This document shows, one piece after another, positions 47,930 through 60,135 of a stretch of DNA of 64,000 bases (the first letter of the stretch is position 1; the number at the start of each line of letters is the position of its first letter). The position numbers and the translations under genes were made by a program. The stretch is from Montifringilla adamsi. Taxonomy: Eukaryota > Chordata > Aves > Passeriformes > Passeridae. The DNA is taken from the NCBI GenBank assembly GCA_017590115.1, contig JAGGNK010011225.1:993387-1057386 (forward strand). Direction: 5' to 3'. The notes under the pieces were generated by a model, which was not told where the DNA came from, did not search any database, and saw only the letters and a program-made list of their open reading frames with translations.

Positions 47930-48592
47930 CGCAGTACTGATTTTGAAAGCCCACAGTTGTAATACCTGATAATTAAACTAAAATACACTCAAGTCAATAG
48001 AAGCCTTTATCCACTTTTACATGTTTTATATTGCACTTCCTAAGGTGCATGTTCTTCTAATTTTCCTTTATAAAATTATGTTGAAAGTTTTTTGCTTCAT
48101 TACTGAAAGCACAGTTATCAATTTCTTCTACATTATTGTTCAGATTTAGTATTTTGTCTTTTAGCAGATACTGTCCCTCAAAAAAGTAAGTTGTTTTAAG
48201 AAACTTTACCTTCATTTTTTTAGAAAGAATGCAGTTGCTTCAGTGGAAACATTTTTTGTAGTTCACTTAAAAAAAAGGAATAGAGAATCAGATATCCTCA
48301 AAATGAATGCTTGAATCAAATATCTTGCTTTTACTTATTGACTATCTTGCATATGGAAAGAGATCAGGAAAAAAGATATAAACATCCCACTGAGCAAGGC
48401 TGTGAATAGTGTTAAAAAGGCAGTTTCAGATGGGCAGCAGGAATGCTGACAAATGCCACACCTTCTGAAAAAAACCAGACCATCCTAATATAGTTTTGTC
48501 TGACTTTGTTGGACTGGGAAAAGAAAAATATTAAAACACATGAAAAAAACCTTCTGAAACAAACAGACTAGCATAATGGCAGGTAGCATAGA

Positions 48593-48620
48593 AAGAAAGA
48601 AAGAAAGAAAGAAAGAGAGA
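48593..48620. repeat. (GAAA)n microsatellite
   Basis: About six perfect gaaa units followed by gagaga and an A run, seen directly. Confidence 0.92.
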
Positions 48621-49227
48621 AAAAAAAATCACCAGACTTTTTTTACCATAAGAAAACTTATAAAAGATCCAGGCTTAAACCATAATGAATAGAAGATAGT
48701 ATGAAGCATATGACAATATTTAGTCTCAAGGAAACTTAGGAGTCAGTAGGGATCCCATTTTATGTAGAGCCAAGTCCATGTGTTTGTTTCTGTCATGTCC
48801 CTCATTTTGTGAACTGTAATTTTTTTGTTGCCAAATATAGGGGTTTTTTTTTCTGATTTCGGATTATTGTTATAGATGCTAACCACTATTCCATACAGTC
48901 CATTATTTTAGGGACAGCAGGTGAAAACAATAATTTAAATTTTCAATGAAGAAGTAGGATTCATACAGCAATCTTGGCTGGAAAAATATTTTGATTTTTT
49001 TATCTGTCTTTTCTCATATTTGATAGCACACTTTGGAATGATGGCCTGTTGAAATAAATCGTTCCATATGGAAGACCCAACAAGAATGTGATGTAAGAAA
49101 GCATCAAATTATTTTTTAATAAATTTATTAAAAAAAGAAATACAGTGATTGCCATTAATTTTTAAAGTTTTTTTCTTCTATTTACCTACCTGAGGCTATT
49201 TACTGAGTGAGTTTTGGATGTTTGCAG

Positions 49228-49362
49228 GTTGGTGAGGAGAAGTGGGTAACTGCAATATCAAAAACTCATCCTTTCGCTGACCCAAAAACTTGTGAGGAGG
49301 CTATTCTACTAAATAGAATACATAGCCTGGATTCCATTTATGTTAGTGTTGATCTTCTGAAG
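49228..49362 (+). other. Candidate coding exon, 45 codons, GC donor
   Basis: An AG acceptor (gatgtttgcag, ending 49227) is followed by 135 nt open in one frame, exactly 45 codons, starting V-G-E-E-K-W-V and ending D-L-L-K. It is followed directly by AAG|GCAAGT, which is the consensus for the rare GC-AG class of introns. A stop codon comes three codons past the donor. The residue mix (K, E, D, P, H, few repeats) looks more like a soluble protein than the Leu/Phe/Ser-rich translations elsewhere. Weak points: a poor polypyrimidine tract just before the AG, a donor that is not GT, no recognised family and no matching neighbouring exons. Confidence 0.25.
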
Positions 49363-52300
49363 GCAAGTTGAGTACATTTAGGCTTATTATGAAGATTGTA
49401 GATCAGCAGATAATTTTCTATGTATCTCAGAAAATCTATATGGATCTTAAGGTTTGTTGCATACAATCAAAGCCAATGAAGAACAGGATATCTTTTTTAC
49501 ACAAGGCACAACAACCTGCACTTAATAATTTTAAACTACAATCATATTAAAGGTGTGATTGTTAAGGTTGTAGAATTCTTCTAAATAAGCATTTCTTGAT
49601 GACATCATGTAGCAGGTACTTGTCAGTTTTGTGTCATGTGTGCTTTTTCTGACAATGTTAATGATTTCTTCCTGCAGGTGAGGATCAGACTAGGTTATAT
49701 TAGTGTCTCTTTCTGTCCTTAAGATATATAAATCTGTTGATCCCTTTATTCTCTAGTCATATATGATCTAGGGTTTCTCCTGAGTGGAAATGCTTAGAGC
49801 ACAGCCAGGTATGTTTTAGGTGATTTAAAGGAAAATGAGAAATCTCATCAGAAGTTGTCAAGGGACCTTTATGGCTTTGGTGTCACAGGATTGAATTGTG
49901 AGAACTTTTGTGCTTCTTGTGTGTGCATTCAAAATCTTCTAATCTTTCAGGAAGCCTCTCAGCACTGGTTTCCCTTTAGACCTGGTATCTCAGAAAAATA
50001 ATCTCCTTTCTGTGGGCAGTTCAGTATATGGCCATCATGAATTTTGGAGATATGTTGTTAGGCACTTTTAGTGTCAGGAAATCTTCTGTAAGATGTGCTT
50101 ATCCACCACTTCAGCTTTTGGGGTTCTTCCTAGCTGAATTTGTTAGAAGCTCAATTTGAGATCAGTAATGGTGTGCCCTCCAGACCCTACTGAAGGCAAA
50201 AAATCAGTTAGAAAAGTTTGTTCTGTTCATGATGGTCCCTATTCATGTTTAGCATGAATCAGTCTTGCAGTGCTTTAAATCCATAATTCATTGTTCACAG
50301 GTACAGAGAAAAGATTGTTCTGTTCTTTGCAGTTTCTTTTTATTTGAAGCTGTAATCACTCTCCCTCCTTGTCTTTTCTTTAGTCTAACCCCCATTCTTT
50401 CAGGTTTTCTTTCCTAACTGCCTGTTTATACACCTGAATAGAATATTTATCTTTTCTTCATCCTATTGTTGATTTTTTTGGGGAAGATTTCTATGCTATT
50501 AGGTGATCCTGGACCTATAGTTTTGTGATTGATTATTCCTCCCTCAGCTAAGTACTCACTTTCTCTCATCCTAAAACAAATCTCTCAGAAAATATGCTCA
50601 GTGCATCTTTTAATTTTCACAGGCAAGCAGCCTCCTGGTTGTGTTTACCACTGAGTTTTGCACCTACTCTGTAGCAGTTCCACCAGGATCATATTTTCCT
50701 ATGTAGCTTATAAGAATGCTAACCGAGAGCAGCAACAAAAAATCCATTACTGGGTCAGTGACTGTGTGTCTTCCTTACCCAAAAGTCATCATATTTTATT
50801 CTGAAGAGACATATTTTTGTTGCTCACTCTAGCTGACGCTGTTTCAGATATAAAATTAACTGCAAAACAGGGAGGTAAAGGCAAAAAGAAAAAAAACAAT
50901 AGGGGTGGAGGATTGGTATTTTAAGGAAATGTCGAAGTACCACATCCTCCCTTTCCTTAGTGAAGTTTTGACAGTGGCATAGATTTTTTAGGCAAATTGT
51001 TTTCTCTTTTACTGCATTCTCTGAATCCACACAAATGTCTGCACACAAATCATTTGGTTGCGGGTTTTCTACATTTCTTGATACCAAGAAATTGCCTTTG
51101 CAGCATTTTTTTGGATAAATGTTTCAGGTAATATACACACCTATTTGACATTTGTAATTTTCTTTCAGATGACACTAAGCAGTAGCCTAGTTAAGAATTT
51201 TCCAACCATCCTAACAAATAAACATCACACAATATAGTGTATTTCAGTAGGTCATGAGTCTTCCCTACAGACTATGTCATTTAAAGTGAGCTGTGTCACC
51301 ATGCTCTGTAACACTAGCTGGTTTAAGCAGTATTTGTATTCTTTATCTGAGGAAAATAATAAAATAAACAAGATCAGCCCTAGCTAAACAGATTTTAATT
51401 CCACTGCTAACACACTTTCGTATCTGAGTAATGTTAAATAATTTCTGGAAGAATTCATTCAAATATTATAAATGAAATAATTAAATAGAAAAATTGGGAG
51501 TTTTATTACATGGTCAGTGACAAATTATCTCTCTCACTGAGAAATGGAATAGCTTGACCTATACAGAACAACATATGCAATATTAAGGTGATACAAATCT
51601 TACTTCCATAGAGTTGCTTCTTGCTTATTTACACAATTTAAGCACAGAACATTAATTTTGAGACCTATTAAATCCACTGAAGGACAAATTAAGTTTCCTC
51701 CAGCGACTTTGCCTCTTTGAACACAAGGTAGCTCATATGCTAAGGATCTTGTTGCTTCCATTATGTGACATAACTTTTCCTACAAAATTGTACTGTGTTC
51801 CAAAACTTGTTTATATAGTCAACATCCATGCCTTGAAGCTGCACATTGCCCTGGTGCACTTTCACCTCAGCAGGCATTTGATTCAAGCATTATCAGAATA
51901 GGTTTAGAAAGTGTTCCTCTTGCAGAGAACTGTTCAAATAGTGTTTCTTCTGTCTCAAATAAATCTGATGCTAAAGTTCTTTCTCATGTAAATGATGAAA
52001 TAGATACTTTAGAGACCGCAATTGTGATTCAAAATAATAAAAGCTAATTTTTCCACATAGGGTTTAAAGAGTTCCCATCTCATTTTCCTGAATGGATGAC
52101 CAAATAATTTAAGCATATTTTGATGCTGTTAGACTCCACATGACAGGAACATAAGCTCTTCAAGGCATTAACATAAACCCTGAACATTAGTTACTCCAGA
52201 AATTCAGGAAGGGCAGGATTAGGTTTTCCATACATGCCACATACATTATGCATCACACGCTGTCCTTTTCTTTATCTGAAAGGTAACAGTGGAGTTAAAA

Positions 52301-53307
52301 ATGTATTTATTTCAATGGGGATTTGACATATTTGCTGTGACTGAAGGAGGAAAAGACTATTATTGCTGATTACTTAGTAACTGGAAAGTGTTGATTATGG
52401 TGATAATCCTTTCTTCCAATGTGATATTTAATAATTTTGCTAATAACCCTCATAAAAATATTTTCATTTGTATTTTTACATGCCAATTTTAAATAGTTTA
52501 GTAATGCACATCTCTAAAGTTCTTAAGATGGAGTTTAATTTAATTACACATCCAGTTTAAAGTATTTTATAAACAATTGAATGGGGGCAATATCCTGGAA
52601 ATAATTTGTAAGAATTTAGTTAGAATTCATGCCAGATTTAACTAAGATGGTATCCTCTAATTTGCTTGTAAATCAGCATACTTTTCTTTTACTTCTTGTC
52701 AGTGGTTTGTAATGAAGTTTGGTTAAATGAATGGTACCACCTCTGTGAAACTGACAGGGTGCAGTAGTAAATGCAATATTTAGGTAACTTAAGCTTCTAT
52801 GTCTCCTGAGACATGAGGCACTGTTGTGTTACTCTACAGTGTTGATTCCTATTTGGCTTTTAGATGGTACAATTTCTGTATAAATTTAATTTTAGCTCAG
52901 ATTTCTTTCACCTGGAAAGACCAACTTTATCATTATTGCTATTCTAATTCATCTCTAGGTGTTTGAGTCTTTTCTAGCTGGCACTAATCTCCCGAAGCAG
53001 GGAACTTACTTTTCCTAATGTGACGTGTTAATGCCAATATAATAACACTAACAGTAGGGAGCCCAGGTTCATGTTCTCATAGCAATTAACTGGGATTTAA
53101 AGCACTTTTCCTTAAAAGAGATAATTATTACCATTTATAACGTTCTTTTAGACCTTAATTGTTTAGCAAAGGTACCATTGAGGCACCTGACAGTGTTTGC
53201 AGTAAATCCTCTGAGGAGACTTCATACATAGTATCTCCAACTTCAAAAGAAACAAGCCAAAATATGTTTCAACTCTAGGAATCAGCTCTTTCATGTCTCC
53301 CTGGCAG

Positions 53308-53312
53308 ACTAG
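53308..53312. other. Target-site duplication, left copy (ACTAG)
   Basis: ACTAG directly abuts the LTR end and is repeated at 54047-54051. Five base pairs is the usual length for ERVL-class integration. Confidence 0.8.
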
Positions 53313-53394
53313 TGTCATGGCCTGGAAGTGGGCATGATGTTCACTATTGTTGGGCTGAACAAAGGCACCAATTCACGTGTCAGGGAACTCACGC

Positions 53395-53400
53395 TTTATT
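53395..53400 (-). promoter_or_regulatory. Polyadenylation signal AATAAA of the LTR
   Basis: tttatt on the plus strand, i.e. AATAAA in the LTR direction, 83 bp from the U5 end. Confidence 0.7.
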
Positions 53401-53679
53401 GTATCAATTAACTCCAGCAACTAACCTGCTATTTGGTTGGTAGAAATGTTGACTAATAAGCTCCCAACTCTACAACAAGCTTCAGGTACAGAGCAAGGGG
53501 TAGAATATGATTGCTGCTCATGCCAGGATGAAATGAGGGAGGAGAAGAGTAAAAGCAGAAAGAGACAAAGAGAAGGAAAAAGATCACCAGTCCTTAGATC
53601 CTGCATTCTTCCTGCTGCTGTGGGTGATCTGGCTCTGGGGCTGATGAAAAACAGAGAGCAAGAGACTGATCCACTGATC

Positions 53680-53687
53680 CTTTTATA
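53680..53687 (-). promoter_or_regulatory. TATA box of the LTR
   Basis: cttttata on the plus strand, i.e. TATAAAAG in the LTR direction, placed upstream of the AATAAA as expected for a U3 promoter. Confidence 0.7.
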
Positions 53688-54046
53688 CTTTACATGATGT
53701 ACTCCTCTTATGTAAAATAATTTTTTTGCATCATTTGTGCCCTGTTTTTTTGTAAGTGCGCAGTCAGCCCCTTGGAGTTCTCCCAGGAATAAGCTGGGAG
53801 AAACTGGGGGTCTGTGGTGGTTCTGTAGTCCCTTTTACTGAGGTGCCTGGGACTCAGTCCTTCCCTTGACACAGGTGCACTGAAACAGGAGTGTTGAGGA
53901 AGACTTTCAAGGCTAGAAATTGAGAAAAAAGCTGCCTCAGAACAGCTCTGCTCCACCTCCATATGTCTCTATCTTCCATTCACAACTTTCCTGTTGCAAC
54001 ATTTGGAATGTTTGAGACAAAACATGCTTATGCCTAATCTTCCACA

Positions 54047-54051
54047 ACTAG
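54047..54051. other. Target-site duplication, right copy (ACTAG)
   Basis: Exact repeat of 53308-53312 on the other side of the LTR. Confidence 0.8.
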
Positions 54052-57000
54052 CTAAGAAGTCAATAACCTGTACAGATCTGATGTTGACCAGGGTAAGTAC
54101 CTACCAGATTACTATTTATTTGTACCAAACTGCATACCCCTTTCACTGTCAGATGTGAGTTTATGGTGGTTTTCAGTCTTATTTGTGTAAGTTCACCCTC
54201 CTGTTTTTAGTGTCCAGAGAAAATGATCGCCTGTGTTTCAGAGGGATGTGTTAACTCATACTTCGGTGCAACAAAGACACCTTCTCCCTGTCGTTCCATT
54301 CACACTAAGCACTTTTTTATCCTTTAAAAATGAGAATGGTTTTTCTTACCATAAGGCTTCTGGCATGTGATCCTACTCCTTGAGGTTTCCTCAATGGCAC
54401 AAAGAGAGTGGGGGCAGAGAAGGCATCTGGGTTTGCCCAGTGGAAGGCAGATGTGCACTACTTCTTCATGCTGCTATGAACCCATTTTACTTCAGGTCCT
54501 CCCAAAGCCAAAGGAACTCATTCAAGAAGATAGAAGGTACTAATATATTTTGCTGACTTGGGGCCTTTGTGTGGATATGTGGCTGCACTGCTGACCACAT
54601 CTTTACAGATCTGAAGGTGTGCATTTAGTAAGAGGAAAAGGATTCCTCCTGCCCCAGTCTATACTGCTTTCTCCAGAGTGGCAGGCACTGAAGAAATGCA
54701 TGAAGAGGAAAAAGTCATACTTCCTAAACACTGAATTGTTCTTGTTGGATTTAAGGGTAGATTGTCAGTCTGTCTATATACAATCTGTATACAGAAGGAT
54801 ATACATGTTTATTTTTCTTGTAAACTGTAACCTGTAGGTTTATAACTGGTTATTAATTCATTTCACACATACAACTCATTTTTGAAATACAGTGAAGTAT
54901 TTATAAGGAATCTTCATTTAAGTTACCCCTCAAACCCAAGATATATGATACTGCATCTGTCAAAGCCAAGAGCTCAAAAATTATAAATAAGGTTTAAACC
55001 ATTCCCTCATACTTTGAGGTTATTATAATAACAAGAATGACAAATCAATATTATGGAGGATCTTTTTTGTTTCTGTGTGTTCTTTTTTATAGGATGTCTT
55101 TTACCTGCTTCGTATCTCTTGTTAGTGGCACTTCCTATGTGTTTCTCCTGCTACAGGTCAGTGCTTTTTCATGAAAATGTAAGTATTTTCCCATTATGCA
55201 TTCTGTGGCCTTGTTAAAAAAAAAACAAAACAAACCCAGATCCATCTGACAAACTTGCACACTTGTTTGTGCAGCATGAATCCCACAACATTTGTCAGAT
55301 TTTTGAGAAAGTTCCGAGCAAGTATTTTTTGCAAAGGTACCTGATGGTACTCAAAGCAGAAAAATATGTCCTCACTTTATAACAAACCAGAATATTTTGG
55401 GGATGTTTTTTGACCTGAGCTTTCTGTAAAACTTAAGAGATTGCTGAGTGCCAGTTATTTGTGTGTAAATACACATAAATAGGGTATCTACTGATTTTTC
55501 ATATTGTCACAGGATTCTCACCCAGAGTTCAATCTTATTGGTATATTGAGGTTTTTTAGAATTGTAGCAGAATAGGTGGAAAGGCCTCTCAAAGGTGTAA
55601 TATCTGTCTAAACAAGACCTTTTTAAATTAACCTAATGGAAATGGAGTAGAGCTATATCTGTGTTGATTTTAATGCAGAATAAGACGTCAGTTTAAAACA
55701 CTAGATTGTAAAACAATAAAACATGAGGGCATCCTAATTTCTAAGTTTTGAGTTTGTTAAGTTGGGAAATGAACATAAACTATTTGCAAGCTTGAAGTAT
55801 TTGAAATTTTATGCCATTTATGAGATCTCTGGGGTTCAAACAATGTTCATAAGCTAGGAAGATTAATGAAATAAATGTGTGTTTAAAGAATGAAGAAAAG
55901 TACCACAAAATTATGCTGCACCATATTTATTTGTAAGTCATTATGTTTGTAAAATTGTATCTGTGATTTAAGGACACATCATTTAATATCCCTTGATTAT
56001 CTTGTCATAAAGAGGTTTTAAATGTGAAAGAGATAGTAAAGTATCAAGAATTTTCTCTGTAAGCATGCTTGTTTGATTCTAGTAATAATGACTGTTTGCT
56101 TTCCCTCATAATTTCTGCTTAGCTAAATCTATGATCAAAAAAACAAACACAAATTCGTGATTAGTGGTATTGGTAGAAACAAACCAGGCAAAGAGTTTAA
56201 ATGCATTAAATCTAAACTCCATCATACCTGTGATCAGCAGAGGAGCCTAGATGCACAGACGTACTTTTTTCCCCTACAAAATTTCTTCACTTCTGGGGAG
56301 TACTCTGGATCCAGTTCCCATTTCAGATTCTTCTGAAACCACCAGCCCCTTTCTCTAACACTAATGCTGCTCTGAAATACCTCTTTCAATCTGCAGGGGC
56401 AAATATTGTTGTTGAGATTTGTAGTGGCATTAAATGTAGATACACTAAAATTGGTGTGAAGGGTGAATGAAAGGGAATGATTGAGTGTGGAAGCAAGAAA
56501 AAGAAGGTGAGAAAGGTTTTTAGAGTGGCAGGTATAGGTGATAGTAGGTTATCCACAGAATACCAATGGGACAATTCTCAGGGCAACCAGTCTGGGAAAG
56601 CAGAGAAGAAACTAAGAAAAGAGAGCCTGCTCCCTGAACAGAAGAGCCTCAGGCAATTAAGAAGTAATAACAAAAAGAAAGAGAACAGAGTTGGAGACTT
56701 GACGTACATCACGAGACTAAAGGAAATTCATAGAAATTAAAGAGGGCAGACGCACAAATTTTCTTAACCCTTATTAGATCAAAAGAGCATACAGTCTCCT
56801 GTCTAAAAAGAAAAAACAAGTCATAATGAAGGCTTGATAAGAGCTGTCTTGCCTTTCTTTGTCATTGCATGAAATTCTGGCCAAACCACTCTGTACGTAC
56901 AACTTGTGCCTGTGTGCTGAACAGTCTGCTTGGATGTAAGCATTTCAGGGCATATGAGGGCTTGGTTGTATGAGCAACACTGGTTGCCTTTTAAAGTGAA

Positions 57001-59620
57001 ATGTTTTTCTCCTCCTGCACTGAACATTGCTATATGGTTGCACAACTTTTGCTGCATCATTTCCTTCACTGTGGAAGTGTGTTTTATCTGTTTTAGTATC
57101 ATATAATAATCATTGCTTGAAACAGAACATCAGTAGTATAAAAAGAAGAGGACTCTCTGGTGTAGCACATGTGGATGGTTGTCTTGAATACTTCACCACA
57201 CAGGATGGGTTCCAGAAGACACCTGTGCAAGGTGCTGGGCATTTGGAGGAGAAGGTGAATTACTGGGAATGCATTTAATGGAGTAAGCCACAGGAATTAA
57301 TGCTTGCATATATTAACCAGGTAGGAAAAGTATGTAGATAAAATGGAGCAATATAATGAATGATAAAATCTGAGTGTTTTGAGGGAGAATGAGAGCTGTA
57401 GATTTCAGAAGAAGTTTATAAAATACTCATATACCAGCATTCCTTTAACCAAAGGGGTATAACATGAATCTTTGCCTTAAATTGTGGAGGTCTTCAACCC
57501 TAAATAAAACCCAGCTGTGAAGCCTAGAGCATGCTTTCATTGTGTTTTCAAAGAAAATCCTGACTAATACAGGAAATAATATTTTCTTTACAGGAAAGTA
57601 TGAATAATAGAGCTATAACTCTGCTGTAGGAGAGGGAAAAAGGTATTTGGTGCTTGTATAAAAATACTTAACCTTCCTGACACCACAGCTGTAAAGACCC
57701 ATTGCTCATAAAGAAAGTATAAATTCCTCTTGTGGTACATCATCTTGGGAGAACAAAGAGGGAATTTGCTCAGCACTTGCCATTAGAAGATGAGAGATTA
57801 AATGGGGCCTTAAAAAGACAAACATTTCTGTGAGCAACATTTATATCCTTCCATCACACAGATCTACATTAGAGCTCCTAAATCATCTTGGAAGTCAATG
57901 ATTAGTGAAATTACCTAAAGTCTTCTCTTCAATTTATTTACGTTTCATAAGTTTAAAGGAAAGACACCTATGCAAACTTTTACAACTAGCCTTTCATATG
58001 ACAAAGTTGTCAGGGCTGTCTTGGGTGGACATTTTTAAAACCTATGTAGGCTTTCAAAAATATTTAAACTTACTAGATTTTATAAAGCATAGATTCTCTC
58101 TTCTAAGATGACCTAAGTAGGCTCAGCTTAAAAAATATTCTTCCATTCCAAGAAAAATGCTTATGCACAAATTTATTCTTAAACATTTAAAGTAATATAC
58201 ATTTAAATTTAAGGGTATGTTGGAGAGGTTTTGGATCTGACACACATTGTATTCAAGTCAGGTACTACATGTATAGCACTGCTGACAAGAGTGAAGGTAT
58301 GTTAGAAAGAGTATTAAACAATAGTCCTGTGAGCACCAGGACTAACAGCCTGATTATCTGCAGTTTCAATGTTGTGAATGTGCACCAATGCTACACCGGG
58401 AATAAGCAGCAATGCCAGACCATTGTGTCCCTTGTTAGTTGTGCTCTGTGTACTGCATACATCTCATGGCTCAGTTTTCCTCCCAAAATTCAACTGAGAA
58501 GTAAATTGAATTTCTTCATTGTAAGCAATGCAGTCATTGCTACCTTATGAAGGGGATTTTCCTTTATCTCCCTAGATATTGCTTTGTACATGGATAGGGG
58601 AGATAAAGAGCACCCCATAAGTCATTTCTGCATAAGCAAGAGCAAGCAAATGGTAATTCATGCTGAATAGAACTGCTGTGTCCTCTGTGCAAATATATAT
58701 ATTTTGTGTATGTGTGTGTATCTATGAGGGACTAAAAACCTGCTGTAGACATACAGGCAAACAACACAAATGCGCAGTTAATTTAGAGCAGTTTTTAAGA
58801 TCTACACTGAACATAGTTCAGTTAGAGTTACTGAAATCATGTCTTTTATGTCAAAGAAACTTAATCATGAAAGACTAAGTTTTTACTCTCTCCTCTCCTC
58901 TCGTTGAGGAGAATATTCATGGCAGGGAGAGAATGTATGACTATCTCAAGAATAAGTTCTGTCCTCCAAACCTTTAAGATACTGAAATTTTGACTCATAG
59001 TAACTGTTTTCCTGAATGCAGATGAAAATAATCATGAACTTTTGTGCTGATGCTTAAAGCCAAAAATGTTTTTTTCACCTTACCAGCAAAAATTTGCTTA
59101 GAACAGACACATGACTATGATCTTCAAGTTTATTTTGCTATGCCACATTTTATAAAAAACAATGTTCTCTATTTTCAAAATAAGTTCTAGAATTACTGGT
59201 GTGCCCATGGTCTGTATATCTGCTAAAAACATCATTGTGAAGAAATACACAAAGAGATAGTGGTGAATAGAGATGAATGCGTATAAATTTTGATTAAGAA
59301 TGGATATTAATGATTTTTAAATCAACTTATCAGTTGTAAGTATATGTTTAAGTTTCATTCATATAAATGTTTGTGAGAAAATGAATGAGCATTCAAGAGA
59401 AACAATCTGAAATTGATCAGTGGCATTCAGTATTAACCCTCAAACAGTCAAACATCAGTGTTGTCAAGGTAAAATTATTTATTGAGAAACTCCTGTGGAA
59501 CCCTTTGCCTCATTGCTCACCTGGCTTAAGGTTTTGATCATTACACTTCTGTGCTTTTACCATCCAGTCACAGTCCGCCAGAAGTACAAGGAAAATAAAC
59601 ACAGGCACCAGCAAAGACTG
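54052..59620. other. Long AT-rich stretch without a recognised gene
   Basis: About 5.6 kb. It holds an exon-like segment at 55093-55178, a purine-rich part at about 56455-56740 (with an 87-codon Lys/Arg-rich frame caused by composition), and short AT and GT runs at about 58685-58712. No gene or named repeat recognised. Confidence 0.5.
55093..55178 (+). other. Candidate exon with hydrophobic translation
   Basis: A strong acceptor (gtgttcttttttatag, ending 55092) and a full-consensus donor (AAT|GTAAGT at 55179) bracket 86 nt. After two leading bases one frame is open through the donor and reads C-L-L-P-A-S-Y-L-L-L-V-A-L-P-M, resembling a membrane segment. An earlier alternative donor (CAG|GTCAGT at 55157) would give 64 nt. 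Its start phase does not fit the end phase of the 49228-49362 candidate. It could be a non-coding exon or chance. Confidence 0.2.
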
Positions 59621-60135
59621 AGGGATGACCTGCTGGAAAAGCTCCTTGGAAAAGGCCCTTTGTGTCCTGGTGGACAACAAGCCATGAGCCAGCAGTGCCC
59701 TTGTGGCCAAGGAGGCCAATAAGATCCTGAAGAACATTCCAGCATGTTCCACTGGCTGGAAGAGCATTGCCAGCAGGTTCGGGGAGGTGATCCTGCCCCT
59801 CTCCTCAGCCCTGGTGAGGCCACACCTGGAGTGCTGTGTCCAGTTCTGGGCTCCTCATGACAAGAGAGACACGGAGCTCCTGGAGCAGGTCCAGTGCAGG
59901 GCCACAAAGGTGATTAAGGGACTGGGACATCTCTCTTATGAGGAAAGGCTGAGGGAACTGGGCCTGTTCAGCCTTGAGAAGAGATGAATGAGAGGGGACC
60001 TCATGAATATCTGTAATTATCTGACGGGAGGGTGTCAAGAGGATGGATCCAGACTCTGCTCAGTGATGCTGAGCAGTAGGGCAAGAGGTAACAGTGAGAA
60101 ACTGATGCACAGGAAGCTCCACCTGAATTTTTCTC
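59621..60135 (+). mobile_element. CR1 LINE fragment, ORF2 C-terminal part, frame largely kept
   Basis: Encodes the C-terminal part of the CR1 reverse transcriptase, in order: [40 protein letters not shown], then R-G-D-L-M and G-G-C-Q-E-D-G. One frame stays open at 59703-59987, meets a TGA at 59985, and continues open in the same frame to about 60185. Compared with the family pattern, a 2-base loss near 59695 shifts the frame upstream. The piece is 5'-truncated near 59621, and the usual CR1 3' UTR and terminal repeats are missing after about 60135. No catalytic domain is present, so it is not functional. Confidence 0.93.

Larger units (their letters stand above)
47930..53307. other. Long AT-rich stretch without a recognised gene
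   Basis: About 5.4 kb with a (GAAA)n microsatellite at 48593-48620 and an exon-like open frame at 49228-49362, both listed separately. Otherwise only short unrecognised open frames. Confidence 0.5.
53313..54046 (-). mobile_element. Complete solo LTR of an endogenous retrovirus, intact TSD
   Basis: A 734-bp unit begins TGTCAT and ends CCACA on the plus strand, so in its own direction it runs TGTGG...ATGACA with the canonical TG/CA ends and TGT/ACA inverted tips. It is flanked on both sides by ACTAG. On the minus strand it has a TATAAAAG box (53687-53680) and an AATAAA polyadenylation signal (53400-53395) about 285 bp downstream, the right order for U3-R-U5. No internal retroviral sequence is present, so it is a solo LTR produced by recombination. 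The perfect 5-bp duplication and canonical ends suggest it is younger than the 19082 LTR. The 84-87 codon frames in it are LTR sequence, not genes. I cannot name the family. Confidence 0.9.

Noticed and set aside
53437..53962. 84-87 codon frames on both strands
   Set aside because: Both lie inside the solo LTR and have no protein similarity that I recognise.
59557..59907. Cys/Pro-rich 116-codon minus-strand frame
   Set aside because: It is the antisense of the CR1 reverse-transcriptase region.
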